Shown here: positions 8,327 to 17,100 of the stretch, in pieces
Position numbering within the stretch: position 1 is the stretch's first letter
Layout: each line of letters opens with the position of its first letter
Assembly: GCA_903834465.1 (NCBI GenBank)
Contig: CAILJB010000121.1
Span: forward strand, 1-33,814
Reading direction: 5' to 3'
DNA length: 33,814 nt
Source: an uncultured Pseudomonadota bacterium
GTDB taxonomy: Bacteria; Pseudomonadota; Gammaproteobacteria; Methylococcales; Methylomonadaceae
Notes under the pieces: generated by a model
What the model was told of the DNA's origin: nothing
The model's input: the letters and a program-made list of their open reading frames with translations, nothing else
Database searches by the model: none
Position numbers and translations under genes: made by a program

Positions 8327-9304
8327 ATGATTAGCTACATTATTCGCCGTTTTCTTTATGCGATACCGTTATTGATTGCGGTGAATATTTTAACTTTTAC
8401 GCTATTTTTTGTGGTCAACAGTCCAGACGACATGGCGCGTATGCAATTGGGGCAAAAACATGTTACGCAACAAGCGGTGCAAAATTGGAAACAACAACAT
8501 GGCTACGATAAACCGCTGTTATGGAATACGGATGCACAAGGCAGCGACCACTTCACACAAACGATTTTTTACAGTAAATCAGTTGGTTTAATGCTATTTC
8601 GGTTCGGTATTTCTGACAGCGGACGCAATATTGGTGCAGATATTCAAGAACGCGCCATGCCGAGTTTAGCACTAGCTTTGCCAACATTATTGATTGGTTT
8701 AATAGTTAATATCTCAGCGGCGTTACTCATGGTGTTATTTCAACGGCATGTTTTTGAAAAAATCGGCATCGTATTGTGTGTGATGCTAATGTCGATTTCG
8801 TCGCTGTTTTACATTATCAGTGGGCAATTTTTCATCGCAAAAATCTTAAAGCTCGTCCCGATTTCTGGTTACGACTACGGTTTTGCGGCGATTAAATTTC
8901 TGATTTTACCTGTTTTGATTGGCGTATTTACCGGCATAGGTTCTGGCGTTCGCTGGTATCAAACATTATTTTTAGAAGAAGCTGAAAAAGATTATGTCCG
9001 CACCGCTCGCGCTAAAGGCTTAACCGAAACACAAACCTTATTTCGTCACGTTTTGCCCAATGCGATGATTCCCATTTTGACTGGCGTAGTCGTGATTTTA
9101 CCGCTACTTTTTATGGGCAGTTTAATCATGGAATCGTTTTTCGGGATTCCAGGTTTAGGCAGTTACACTATTGATGCCATTAGCAGCCAAGATTTTGCCA
9201 TTGTTCGGGCGATGGTGTTTTTAGGTTCAGTGCTATACATTTTAGGACTGTTACTGACCGATATTTCTTACACGTTGGTCGATCCGCGTGTGCGTTTAAC
9301 TTAA
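8327..9304 (+). CDS. ABC transporter permease, DppB/OppB (peptide/nickel) family
   Basis: Inner-membrane permease subunit of a dipeptide/oligopeptide-type ABC importer, 325 residues. It begins MISYIIRRFLYAIPLL, the typical first transmembrane helix. A large extracytoplasmic loop follows (about 32-105), then further hydrophobic segments to about six helices. The cytoplasmic EAA loop that contacts the ATPase is visible as DYVRTARAKGL, followed by the conserved VLPNAMIPI. The C-terminus YTLVDPRVRL is also typical. No partner permease, ATPase or binding protein is encoded nearby, so this is an orphan subunit whose substrate cannot be assigned. It lies 5 bases after prfA and 14 before apt, apparently in the same transcript. 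Confidence 0.88.
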   Translation: MISYIIRRFLYAIPLLIAVNILTFTLFFVVNSPDDMARMQLGQKHVTQQAVQNWKQQHGYDKPLLWNTDAQGSDHFTQTIFYSKSVGLMLFRFGISDSGRNIGADIQERAMPSLALALPTLLIGLIVNISAALLMVLFQRHVFEKIGIVLCVMLMSISSLFYIISGQFFIAKILKLVPISGYDYGFAAIKFLILPVLIGVFTGIGSGVRWYQTLFLEEAEKDYVRTARAKGLTETQTLFRHVLPNAMIPILTGVVVILPLLFMGSLIMESFFGIPGLGSYTIDAISSQDFAIVRAMVFLGSVLYILGLLLTDISYTLVDPRVRLT

Positions 9305-9318
9305 TTATTTAAAACAAT

Positions 9319-9834
9319 ATGAACCGACTCAAAACAAAAATTCGCGATATTCCTGATTTCCCCAAAAAAGGAATTATTTTTAAAGACATTACGCCATTAG
9401 TGAAAGACCCTGCGGCATTAAAACTCGCCGTGCATCAACTGATTCAACCTTTTTTAGGCAATGATATTAACGTGATTGCAGGCATGGAAGCACGCGGTTT
9501 TATTTTTGGTAGTTTAGTCGCTTGGGAAATGGGCTTACCGTTTGTGCCGCTCAGAAAACCCAATAAATTACCGTATGATGTGCAAAGCGTGTCTTATGAT
9601 TTAGAATACGGCTCGGCAACATTAGAAGCGCATATCGATGCCTTTGAAACTGGCGATAAAGTGTTGCTCATTGACGATTTACTTGCCACGGGCGGCACAG
9701 CAAAAGCAAGTTGTGAATTAGTCGAAAAACTCGGCGCAACCGTTGAAGCGTTGGCGTTTGTAGTAGAATTAGATTTCTTAAATGGACGCGAAAAATTAGC
9801 CGGTTATAACGTACATTCTCTGTTACATTTTTAA
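9319..9834 (+). CDS. apt: Adenine phosphoribosyltransferase
   Basis: Purine salvage enzyme: adenine plus PRPP gives AMP and pyrophosphate. The 171 residues include the N-terminal IRDIPDFPKKGIIFKDITP typical of Apt, the adenine-pocket segment IAGMEARGFIFG, PLRKPNKLPY, and the PRPP-binding loop VLLIDDLLATGGTAKA. It is the last gene of the hemA-prfA-permease-apt run. The 54 bases to the convergent PAS gene hold only a small repeat (CGCAAA-CA-TTTGCG, 9869-9882) that lacks a T-run and so is not a convincing terminator. Confidence 0.96.
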   Translation: MNRLKTKIRDIPDFPKKGIIFKDITPLVKDPAALKLAVHQLIQPFLGNDINVIAGMEARGFIFGSLVAWEMGLPFVPLRKPNKLPYDVQSVSYDLEYGSATLEAHIDAFETGDKVLLIDDLLATGGTAKASCELVEKLGATVEALAFVVELDFLNGREKLAGYNVHSLLHF

Positions 9835-9888
9835 TTATGGTGACATATCCGGAAAAACTTATCGATTACGCAAACATTTGCGAAAAAA

Positions 9889-10353
9889 TTAACTTTGTAT
9901 AGCTCCATAAGCGATGATGTCTTCTAATTGTCTTTTATACACCTGCTCATTTTCTTCTAATTCTTTGCGTTGCGAAATGTCGTTTAGAATGCCGACAAAT
10001 AAATGCTCATCATCAACTATCACTTCAGAAACGGCTAAATCAGCAGGAAAAGTTGTTTTATCTTTCCTCATACAAACTACTTCACGTCCCATCCCGATAA
10101 CACCTGAATTATGCGTAGTTAAATAATTAGAAATATAGGAATCATGCTGAGAATGAAAAGGCTCAGGCATCAAAACATTGACGTTTTTACCCAAAATCTC
10201 ATCTACTGTGTAACCAAACATTTTCGAAGCGGCGACATTGAAAAAACAAACAATCCCCCGGCGGTCAATTTGCACAACCCCTACCATGATATTTTCGAGA
10301 ATGGCACGCATGATTTGAGGATTTGAATAAACTTTTTCGTTGTATGAAGACAT
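9889..10353 (-). CDS. Lone PAS-domain protein, FixL/DosP-like heme-binding type
   Basis: A 154-residue soluble protein made of one PAS fold (about 14-128) and a C-terminal helix (129-150) of the kind that normally links PAS to an output domain; no output domain follows. It closely resembles the oxygen-sensing heme PAS of FixL. The segment GKNVNVLMPEP is followed by QHDSYISNY, with His70 at the heme-ligand position (His200 of Bradyrhizobium FixL). Arg90 in GMGRE lies exactly 20 residues later, at the position of the oxygen-contacting Arg220. The family fold is clear; heme binding is predicted from these residues. The ATG at 10353 lacks a clear Shine-Dalgarno. It could act through a partner kinase or cyclase elsewhere. 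Confidence 0.85.
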   Translation of the reverse strand: MSSYNEKVYSNPQIMRAILENIMVGVVQIDRRGIVCFFNVAASKMFGYTVDEILGKNVNVLMPEPFHSQHDSYISNYLTTHNSGVIGMGREVVCMRKDKTTFPADLAVSEVIVDDEHLFVGILNDISQRKELEENEQVYKRQLEDIIAYGAIQS

Positions 10354-10373
10354 AGATGGTATGACAAGTTGGT

Positions 10374-10440
10374 TATTGAAAAAAGTGCAAAAAAATCACT
10401 CAGCTGAGTCATTATAGATGCGATACTGTGATTTTCAATA
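10374..10440. promoter_or_regulatory. Nested inverted repeats in the divergent PAS / TPR-glycosyltransferase intergenic region
   Basis: Within the 142-base divergent region a perfect 12-base palindrome ACTCAGCTGAGT (10398-10409) is enclosed by a second inverted repeat, TATTGAAAA (10374-10382) with TTTTCAATA (10432-10440). Symmetric sites between divergent starts are often repressor or activator operators controlling both genes. The regulator is unknown. No confident -35/-10 pair was identified. Confidence 0.4.
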
Positions 10441-10495
10441 GTTCGCACTGGTTATTTATCGCCTTAATTAGGTCAATCAATTATTTCTGATAAGA

Positions 10496-12079
10496 ATGAA
10501 AAATAAGCAACAAAAGCAAAAACTGTCACATTCTGTGCATTCACGACTAAAAATTGCATTTGAAATGTATGAACGAGGTCAAGTTGAACAAGCTGAAGTA
10601 ATTTATACGAAAATATTGCAATCTCACGAACAAAATTTTGAAGCCTTACAAATGCTGGCAACAATTGCCCTGCAAAAAAATAACGTCACATTAGCCGTTG
10701 AATTATTTAATCGAGCCATTGCCGTGAAATCAGATTGTGTCGAAGTTTTTTACAATCGTGGTATTGCGTTATTTTATTTAGGACGCAACGAAGCGGCTTT
10801 AGAAAGTTACAATCAAGCACTCATGATTAAACCTGATTATGCCGAGGCTCTGAATAATCGAGGAATTGTTTTAGAAAGCTTGGCACGTCATGAAGAAGCT
10901 CTAAAAAGTTATAATCACGCTCTTACTTTCAATCCAGTAAATGCCAAAACGTATTACAATCGTGGCATTACATTACGCAAATTGAAGCGTCATACAGAAG
11001 CCTTGGAAAGTTATCATCAAGCCCTTGCCATCAATCCATATTATCCAGAAGCTCTTTATAATCGAGGAATGGTTTTTGCCGATTTAAAAGACCACGAAAA
11101 GGCGTTAGAAAGTTATCATCAAGCGCAATGCCTTAACCCTGATTATGCTCAGGCACATTGGAATGAGGGCTTGTGTCGATTATTACTCGGTGATTTTGAA
11201 TTGGGATGGCAAAAATATGAATGGCGATGGAAAAATGAATTTTTCAAACCAGAATTGAGAAATTTTCAACAATCGCTTTGGCTTGGAAAAGAAAATATCG
11301 AAAATAAAACGCTACTTTTACATAGCGAACAAGGACTTGGCGATACGATTCAATTTTGTCGATATGTTAAAAAAGTCAAAGAGCTGGGCGTAAAAGTGAT
11401 AGTTGAAGTACAAGCCCCACTAAAAACGCTTTTGCAAAATTTAGAAGGAGTTTCAATTATTTTAAGTAAAGGCGAAGCGTTGCCAGATTTTGATTACCAT
11501 TGCCCGTTGATGAGTTTACCGCTTGTGTTTAAAACCAATATCCACAATATCGAAAGCGTTAAATATTTAAAAAGTGATTCTGCAAAAACAGAAATATGGA
11601 AATCCAAATTAAATCTAACTCAAAAATTAAAAGTGGGCATCGTTTGGCGAGGCAATGCCAAACATCAAAATGATTTAAATCGCTCTATTCCTTTAGAAAA
11701 ATTCACCGTGTTATTGGCTAATGTCAACGCGGATTTTTATTGTTTACAAAAAGAATTAAGCTCAACAGAGGAATCCATATTGACACAAACTAATATTCCA
11801 TTCTTAGGTAACGAATTGAACGATTTTAGTGATACGGCTGCTTTGATTGAATTGATGGATGTAATCATCTCCGTTGATACAAGTGTTGCACATTTAGCTG
11901 GCGCGATGGGTAAAAAAGTTTGGATACTTTTAGCATTTAATTCGGATTGGCGTTGGCTACTCGATAGAAATGATAGTCCGTGGTATGAATCGGCAAAATT
12001 ATTTAGGCAAGATGAAACGCAAGATTGGGCAAATGTGATGACTGTTGTAAACCACGAACTGAAAAAATTATATGAATAA
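10496..12079 (+). CDS. TPR protein with C-terminal glycosyltransferase (GT-B, heptosyltransferase-like) domain
   Basis: 527 residues in two parts. Residues about 15-218 form six 34-residue TPR units; those from 83 to 218 are very regular (YNRGI...LESYxQAL...NPxYxEA), and a seventh partial unit ends near WQKYEWRW (239-245). Residues about 270-527 look like the GT9/GT-B fold common in bacterial TPR-glycosyltransferases. They have LLLHSEQGLGDTIQFCRY at the start of the N-lobe, GIVWRGNAKHQND at the lobe junction, and the nucleotide-sugar site ISVDTSVAHLAGAMGKKVW followed by DWRWLLDRNDSPWY. It probably transfers a sugar to a protein or glycan recognised by the TPRs; donor and acceptor are unknown. 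The stop overlaps the start of the next gene by 8 bases. Confidence 0.85.
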   Translation: MKNKQQKQKLSHSVHSRLKIAFEMYERGQVEQAEVIYTKILQSHEQNFEALQMLATIALQKNNVTLAVELFNRAIAVKSDCVEVFYNRGIALFYLGRNEAALESYNQALMIKPDYAEALNNRGIVLESLARHEEALKSYNHALTFNPVNAKTYYNRGITLRKLKRHTEALESYHQALAINPYYPEALYNRGMVFADLKDHEKALESYHQAQCLNPDYAQAHWNEGLCRLLLGDFELGWQKYEWRWKNEFFKPELRNFQQSLWLGKENIENKTLLLHSEQGLGDTIQFCRYVKKVKELGVKVIVEVQAPLKTLLQNLEGVSIILSKGEALPDFDYHCPLMSLPLVFKTNIHNIESVKYLKSDSAKTEIWKSKLNLTQKLKVGIVWRGNAKHQNDLNRSIPLEKFTVLLANVNADFYCLQKELSSTEESILTQTNIPFLGNELNDFSDTAALIELMDVIISVDTSVAHLAGAMGKKVWILLAFNSDWRWLLDRNDSPWYESAKLFRQDETQDWANVMTVVNHELKKLYE

Positions 12080-13229
12080 ACTTAAATTCGAAGAACACGA
12101 TTTAACCACCATTGCATCGCACTGTACCATCGCACGCAAAACGATTGATGAAATACCACAAATGATTCAAGCGGCGACTGCCGATGAAAATAGTGGCAAT
12201 ATGTTTATGCGTATGTTTTATATCGCGTCTATGCTTGACCAAAATGCGCTGGCTTTTGATATGCAATCCAACGCATTGGAACATAGCTGTATTTATCGCG
12301 TGAGCAGTCCGCCTATACCGAAAATACGCTTACTTGCGATGATGGGCGCGGGTAATATGTTAGACAATACACCGCTGGATTTTCTTATTGAACACAGCGA
12401 CATCCAACTTGATTTACTTTATATCTCACCCGAAAAAGATTTACCTGATTCAATACCTGAACATGATGTTGTCTTTGTTGCGCTGGCTGAATCCGATAAA
12501 AATAATCCTACGCTCAAAAAAATCGCAGACCACCTTCTTTTTTGGCCGCGTCCTTATATCAATCATCCCGAAAACATTATGAATTGTGCGCGACATAGAA
12601 TTCCGCACATATTGCAAAATATCCCAAAACTCGTGGTGCCACAAACATATCGCGTGCAGCGACAACAATTAAATGAATTCACCTTGCCCATCACAATCAG
12701 ACCGATTGATACACATGGCGGTGAAGGATTTGAAAAACTGAATAGTATTGAAGAATTGCATCGCTATTTAGAAATTTATGCTGAAAATGAGGCGTTTTAT
12801 ATTTCTCAATTCATCGACTATATTAGCGACGACAACTATTACCGAAAATTTAGAATCGCGCTCATTGACCGAAAACCGTTTATATGTCATCTCGCTATTT
12901 CTGAAAATTGGATAGTGCATTATGCGTCGTCAGGAATGGCATTAAGTGAGCAGAAACGCGCCGAAGAACAAAGCGTAATGGAAAATTTTGACCAAAATTT
13001 TGCACGAAGACATCACGAAGCGTTATTCACAATTGCCGAGCGGCTTAAACTGAATTATGTGGTTATCGATTGTGCTGAAACTCAAAATGGAGATTTATTG
13101 TTATTTGAAGCAGATCCACGATGCTGGATACATGCCACGGATTCTATCGATATTTTTCCGTACAAACCCGCAATGATGCAAAAAGCCTTTGATGCGTTTA
13201 GGTCGTTGCTGCTCAAAAAAATGTCCTAA
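12072..13229 (+). CDS. ATP-grasp-type protein paired with the TPR-glycosyltransferase
   Basis: 385-residue soluble protein, probably an ATP-dependent carboxylate-amine/thiol ligase of the RimK/glutathione-synthetase-like superfamily. An N-terminal helical stretch (1-75) precedes a Rossmann-like pre-grasp domain (about 84-160; KIRLLAMMGAGNMLDNTPLD). Next come the nucleotide-binding lobe with the glycine loop IRPIDTHGGEGF (209-220), a lid with SDDNYYRKFRIALID (252-266), and the metal-site strand DLLLFEADPR (341-350). Here the usual E-x-N metal pair reads E-A-D. Similar domains occur in, or beside, other bacterial TPR proteins. Its ATG lies inside the preceding gene, so translation is coupled. 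The substrate is unknown. The 3' end overlaps the convergent Nudix gene by 17 bases. Confidence 0.72.
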   Translation: MNKLKFEEHDLTTIASHCTIARKTIDEIPQMIQAATADENSGNMFMRMFYIASMLDQNALAFDMQSNALEHSCIYRVSSPPIPKIRLLAMMGAGNMLDNTPLDFLIEHSDIQLDLLYISPEKDLPDSIPEHDVVFVALAESDKNNPTLKKIADHLLFWPRPYINHPENIMNCARHRIPHILQNIPKLVVPQTYRVQRQQLNEFTLPITIRPIDTHGGEGFEKLNSIEELHRYLEIYAENEAFYISQFIDYISDDNYYRKFRIALIDRKPFICHLAISENWIVHYASSGMALSEQKRAEEQSVMENFDQNFARRHHEALFTIAERLKLNYVVIDCAETQNGDLLLFEADPRCWIHATDSIDIFPYKPAMMQKAFDAFRSLLLKKMS

Positions 13230-14151
13230 TGCCTGCAATTCCCTGCCCGCCAAAATGGTTTGCCATTTGTAAATCCGTTTTACTGACACCACCTAACGCA
13301 TAAACAGGAATATTGCATTCTGCCACCCATTTTGAAAATACATCCCAACCTAACGGTTCAACATCTGGATGCGTTTGGGTTGTTAGAACTGGCGCAAGCA
13401 CCACAAAATCGACCCCAATTTTTTCAGCATGTTTTAATTCTGACAGATTGTGACAAGACGCACTCAACCAGCGTAAATTTTCAGGTTGCGTATTCATCGC
13501 TAATAAATCGTGACTGGTTAAATGCACGCCATCGCTAGTCATTTCAAACGCTTTCGCAGAACCAGAATTGAGAAGTAACCACGCGCCATTTTCACGGCAA
13601 AGCGGATAAGCGACTGATAAAAAATCATGCACTTGCGATGCAGTTAAGTTTTTTAAACGTGCCTGAATCAGTTTGATATTTTGAGCGAGCAAATGCTTTA
13701 AATTCGAAAGCAAATCACCACTGTCGTCATTTAAAATTGCGTAATAAGGCGGTAAACGTAACGCAGTCAAAATGGCGCGATTCGCTGCCGGAAACGTATA
13801 ATTATCCAACGCTTCAATTTTAATCCATGCCCATTCTTGCCCTGATTGACTTTGTGGTTCACCATTAAATTGTGTAATTAAAAAAACATGCAACTGCACC
13901 GTTCGGTCAGCATAAACATGACGCAAACGAATCAGCGGTGCAGATTGAATCACATCAATACCAATTTCTTCTTTCAATTCCCGCGCTAACGCAGCATCTA
14001 ATGTTTCACCTTTTTCAACTTTCCCACCGGCAAATTCCCACAATCCACCTTGATGCAAATTTTCATGACGACGGGTAATAAAAATTTCACCTGCCGTATT
14101 TTTAACGATTCCAATAACAATCGAGATAGGTTCTAAAACCACAAATTTCAC
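13213..14151 (-). CDS. MutT-type Nudix hydrolase fused to a ThiE-like domain
   Basis: The N-terminal ~130 residues are an 8-oxo-dGTP diphosphatase-like Nudix domain (MutT), which cleans oxidised nucleotides from the pool. The Nudix box is complete from Gly43 to Ile65 (GGKVEKGETLDAALAREL then KEEIGI), preceded by the MutT-like IFITRRHENLHQGGLWEFAGG. Residues about 135-312 are a thiamine-phosphate-synthase-like barrel (QARLK, DGVHLTSHD, GVDFVVLAPVLTTQTHPD, PVYALGGV). The thiamine active site looks eroded, since the usual ND pair reads NS (195-196). This fusion is known in gammaproteobacteria. The GTG start overlaps the stop of the upstream PAS/EAL gene (GTGA), so it is translationally coupled. 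Confidence 0.9.
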   Translation of the reverse strand: MKFVVLEPISIVIGIVKNTAGEIFITRRHENLHQGGLWEFAGGKVEKGETLDAALARELKEEIGIDVIQSAPLIRLRHVYADRTVQLHVFLITQFNGEPQSQSGQEWAWIKIEALDNYTFPAANRAILTALRLPPYYAILNDDSGDLLSNLKHLLAQNIKLIQARLKNLTASQVHDFLSVAYPLCRENGAWLLLNSGSAKAFEMTSDGVHLTSHDLLAMNTQPENLRWLSASCHNLSELKHAEKIGVDFVVLAPVLTTQTHPDVEPLGWDVFSKWVAECNIPVYALGGVSKTDLQMANHFGGQGIAGIRTFF

Positions 14152-17100
14152 CGCATCACATAAGATAAAAACGCATCGATTGGCAGCGGCTTGGAATAAA
14201 AATACCCCTGTATATATTCACAACCCGCTTCCGTTAATAATTTGAGTTGCCCGTCGGTTTCCACACCTTCAGCAATCACTTTCATGCCTAATCGATGTGC
14301 CATCATGATAATTGCATCCGTTATCGCATGATCGCCTATGTCAGTTTCCATACCGCGAACGAAAGATTGATCTATTTTCAAATAGTCGAGATTAAACTTT
14401 TTCAAATACGCCATTGCCGAATAACCCGTACCAAAATCATCCAATGAAATTTGAATACCAGCTGCTCGCAATCGATTTAGTTTATCGATAATATCGGGAC
14501 TGTCATCTAACAACAAACCTTCTGTAATTTCGATGACAATGTGGGCAGAATCGAGTTCAATTTCTTGCAGATAGTTGATGGCAATTTGATCGCCCGTGCC
14601 TTTAATCAGTTGTCGCGGTGACATATTGATACTAATTAGTCGGTGTTCATCATCCTCATTTAATTCATTCCAACGTTTAGCCGTATCCGCCGCTTGGCGA
14701 AATACCCAACTGCCAATATCTTGAATTAAATCAGTTTCCTCCGCGAGCGGAATAAATATGGCTGGTGAAACCATACCCAAAACAGGATGATGCCAGCGCA
14801 CTAAAGCTTCAGCTTTAACGGCTTTACCACTCACCACACATGTTATCGGTTGGTAATACACTTCAAATTGATTTTTTTCGAGTGCTTCTCGCAAGCAGCC
14901 AATTAGCCGTAAACGTTGTTGCGCTTGTTCTTGCATACTGGCGGTGAAAAAATTGAAATTGTTACGCCCCGATTCTTTCGCCGCATACATCGCCTGATCG
15001 GCGCAACCAATTAACGATTCAGCATCCGTTGCATCTTGCGGATAAACCGCAATCCCTATGCTGGCAGAAATATAAGCACTGTATTCGTAACCAAAATAGA
15101 AGGGGGCTGCCAATGCGGTAAGAATAGATTGTGTAACGCGTTCTAAGGACGGAACGTCTCCAGCGCAAGGCAAAATAACAATAAACTCATCCCCCCCCAA
15201 TCGACCCACCGTATCGGATGTTCGTATACAACTGCGAATGCGTTGCGTGGCTTCTACCAACAAACAGTCACCAATTTCATGCCCTAACGTATCATTCACT
15301 TCTTTAAAGCGATCCAAATCTATAAACAAAATTGTTAAACTGGCGTGTCCCCGCTCTGCTTTGGAAATTTCTTCACGCATACGATTATTGAGCATTCGTC
15401 GATTTGGCAAACCTGTCAACGAATCGTAGCTGGCATGGTAAAACATTTGCTGTTCCATTTGCTTGCGCTCAGTAATGTCATGCCCTATTAAAACAACACC
15501 TACCGTTTTCCCGTTAGCATCGAGTTCAGGTGCATAACGATTATAAAAATAGTGCGTTTGTCCATCGGCAAGAATGAGTTCAACTTCATTTTCCGTTGGC
15601 TGACCGGTCGCTAGAACATGACGTAATGTTTGTTCTACGCTGTTTTTGATAGGGTCACTGAGAAGCGTTCCCTCCGTCGGAATCTGATGTAACATGTTAG
15701 GGGCTGTTTTTCCCGCCATTTTTTCTACTGCGGGATTGACATAAACACGACGGCACTCTGCATCGTAACGAATAATAGGTGACGGTGAAGTTTCAACTAA
15801 AATACGGAACTCTTGCTCACGTTGTCGAAGTTTTTCCTCCATTTTCTTGCGTTCAGTAATATCATGTGAAATGCAAATAACGCTTGCTACATCGCCGTTT
15901 GCATCGAATTCAGGCGCGTAATTGTTATGGAAATGATATATCTGTCCACTGGCGGGGACTTTGAATAAAACATCGCCTTCTTGAGGCTTTCCAGTTTCTA
16001 ACACGCGCTGAATTGCTTGCTCGACTTTTTCTAATTCGTCTTTATTTAAAGGCGACGAATCCGATGCTTTTTTATATAACAATTCTTCTGCGGCTATTCC
16101 CGATATTTTTTCCGCCACAGGATTCATGTAAATGCGACGGCACTCTTTATCGAAACGAAAAACTGGCGAAGGTAATGTTTCTGCTAACACGCGGAATTGT
16201 TGCTCGCTTTGGCGAAGTATTTGCTCGGAACGTTGACGTTCTAATTCTGCGGCAACGCTTGTGGCGACTAATTGCAGTATAGATGTGATAGAAACGGTGT
16301 CGATGAATGGTTTACTCCCCATTAACGCAATTAAACCGATAACTTTTCCTGTCGTATCTAATAAAGGAATTCCTGCATAGCTCTCAATTTGCATTTCTAC
16401 GAAAAACATATCATCAGGAAATATTTGCTGGATATTTTCCGAATAGCAGCAAATTTTGCCATTCATGACATTGCCGCAAGGTGAATCTTTGAGGTCATAT
16501 TGTATATTGGGCAGAATTTCGCCTTTAGCATAAAAAACGGCTGTTTCAGCCTGTGTCACTGGTACTCCTAATTTACCAATAATGACGTAATCAATCCCCA
16601 ATATTTGACTTAAATATTGCGCTAATGTCACCAAAAATGATTCGCCGCTGTCTTTCCAACCATGTTGAGCAATAAATTCTAATATGTCCTTAACGCGTTG
16701 TTGTTCGGTAATATCCATCGATGTACCGACAAAACGAATGATGTCACCCTTTTCATTGCAAAACGGTTCACCGCGCTCGGCAATATATTTGATTCGTCCA
16801 TCAGGAAAAAGCAAACGATGTTCGATTTGATACAAGGTTTTGTTTGCAACGGATTCTTCGTAAGCTTTAGCAACTTTTTCTAGGTCTTCGGGATGCACGG
16901 TGTCATAAAAGGCTTCAACCGTTGCGCCAAATTGTGATTTATCGATTTCCCAAATGCGATAGTTTTCATCTGTCCAAATTAACTCACCATTTGAAAAATC
17001 CACTTCCCAACTGCCAATATGAGCAATACGTTGTGCGTCAGAAAGTAAGGATTCACTGCGTTGCAAGGCTTCTTGTATTTTTTTACGTTCGGTAATGTCA

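Noticed and set aside
9869-9882. CGCAAA-CA-TTTGCG repeat between apt and the PAS gene as a bidirectional terminator.
   Set aside because: The stem is short, the loop is only two bases, and the T/A run is on the wrong side for a terminator in either direction.
10742-11149. Regular 102-base repeats that could look like a CRISPR or minisatellite.
   Set aside because: They are the 34-codon TPR units of a coding sequence, imperfect and in frame.
16013-16282. Plus-strand frame opposite the PAS/GAF region, and many similar antisense frames across the window.
   Set aside because: They lie within strongly conserved genes on the other strand, have no ribosome sites and show no recognisable domains.
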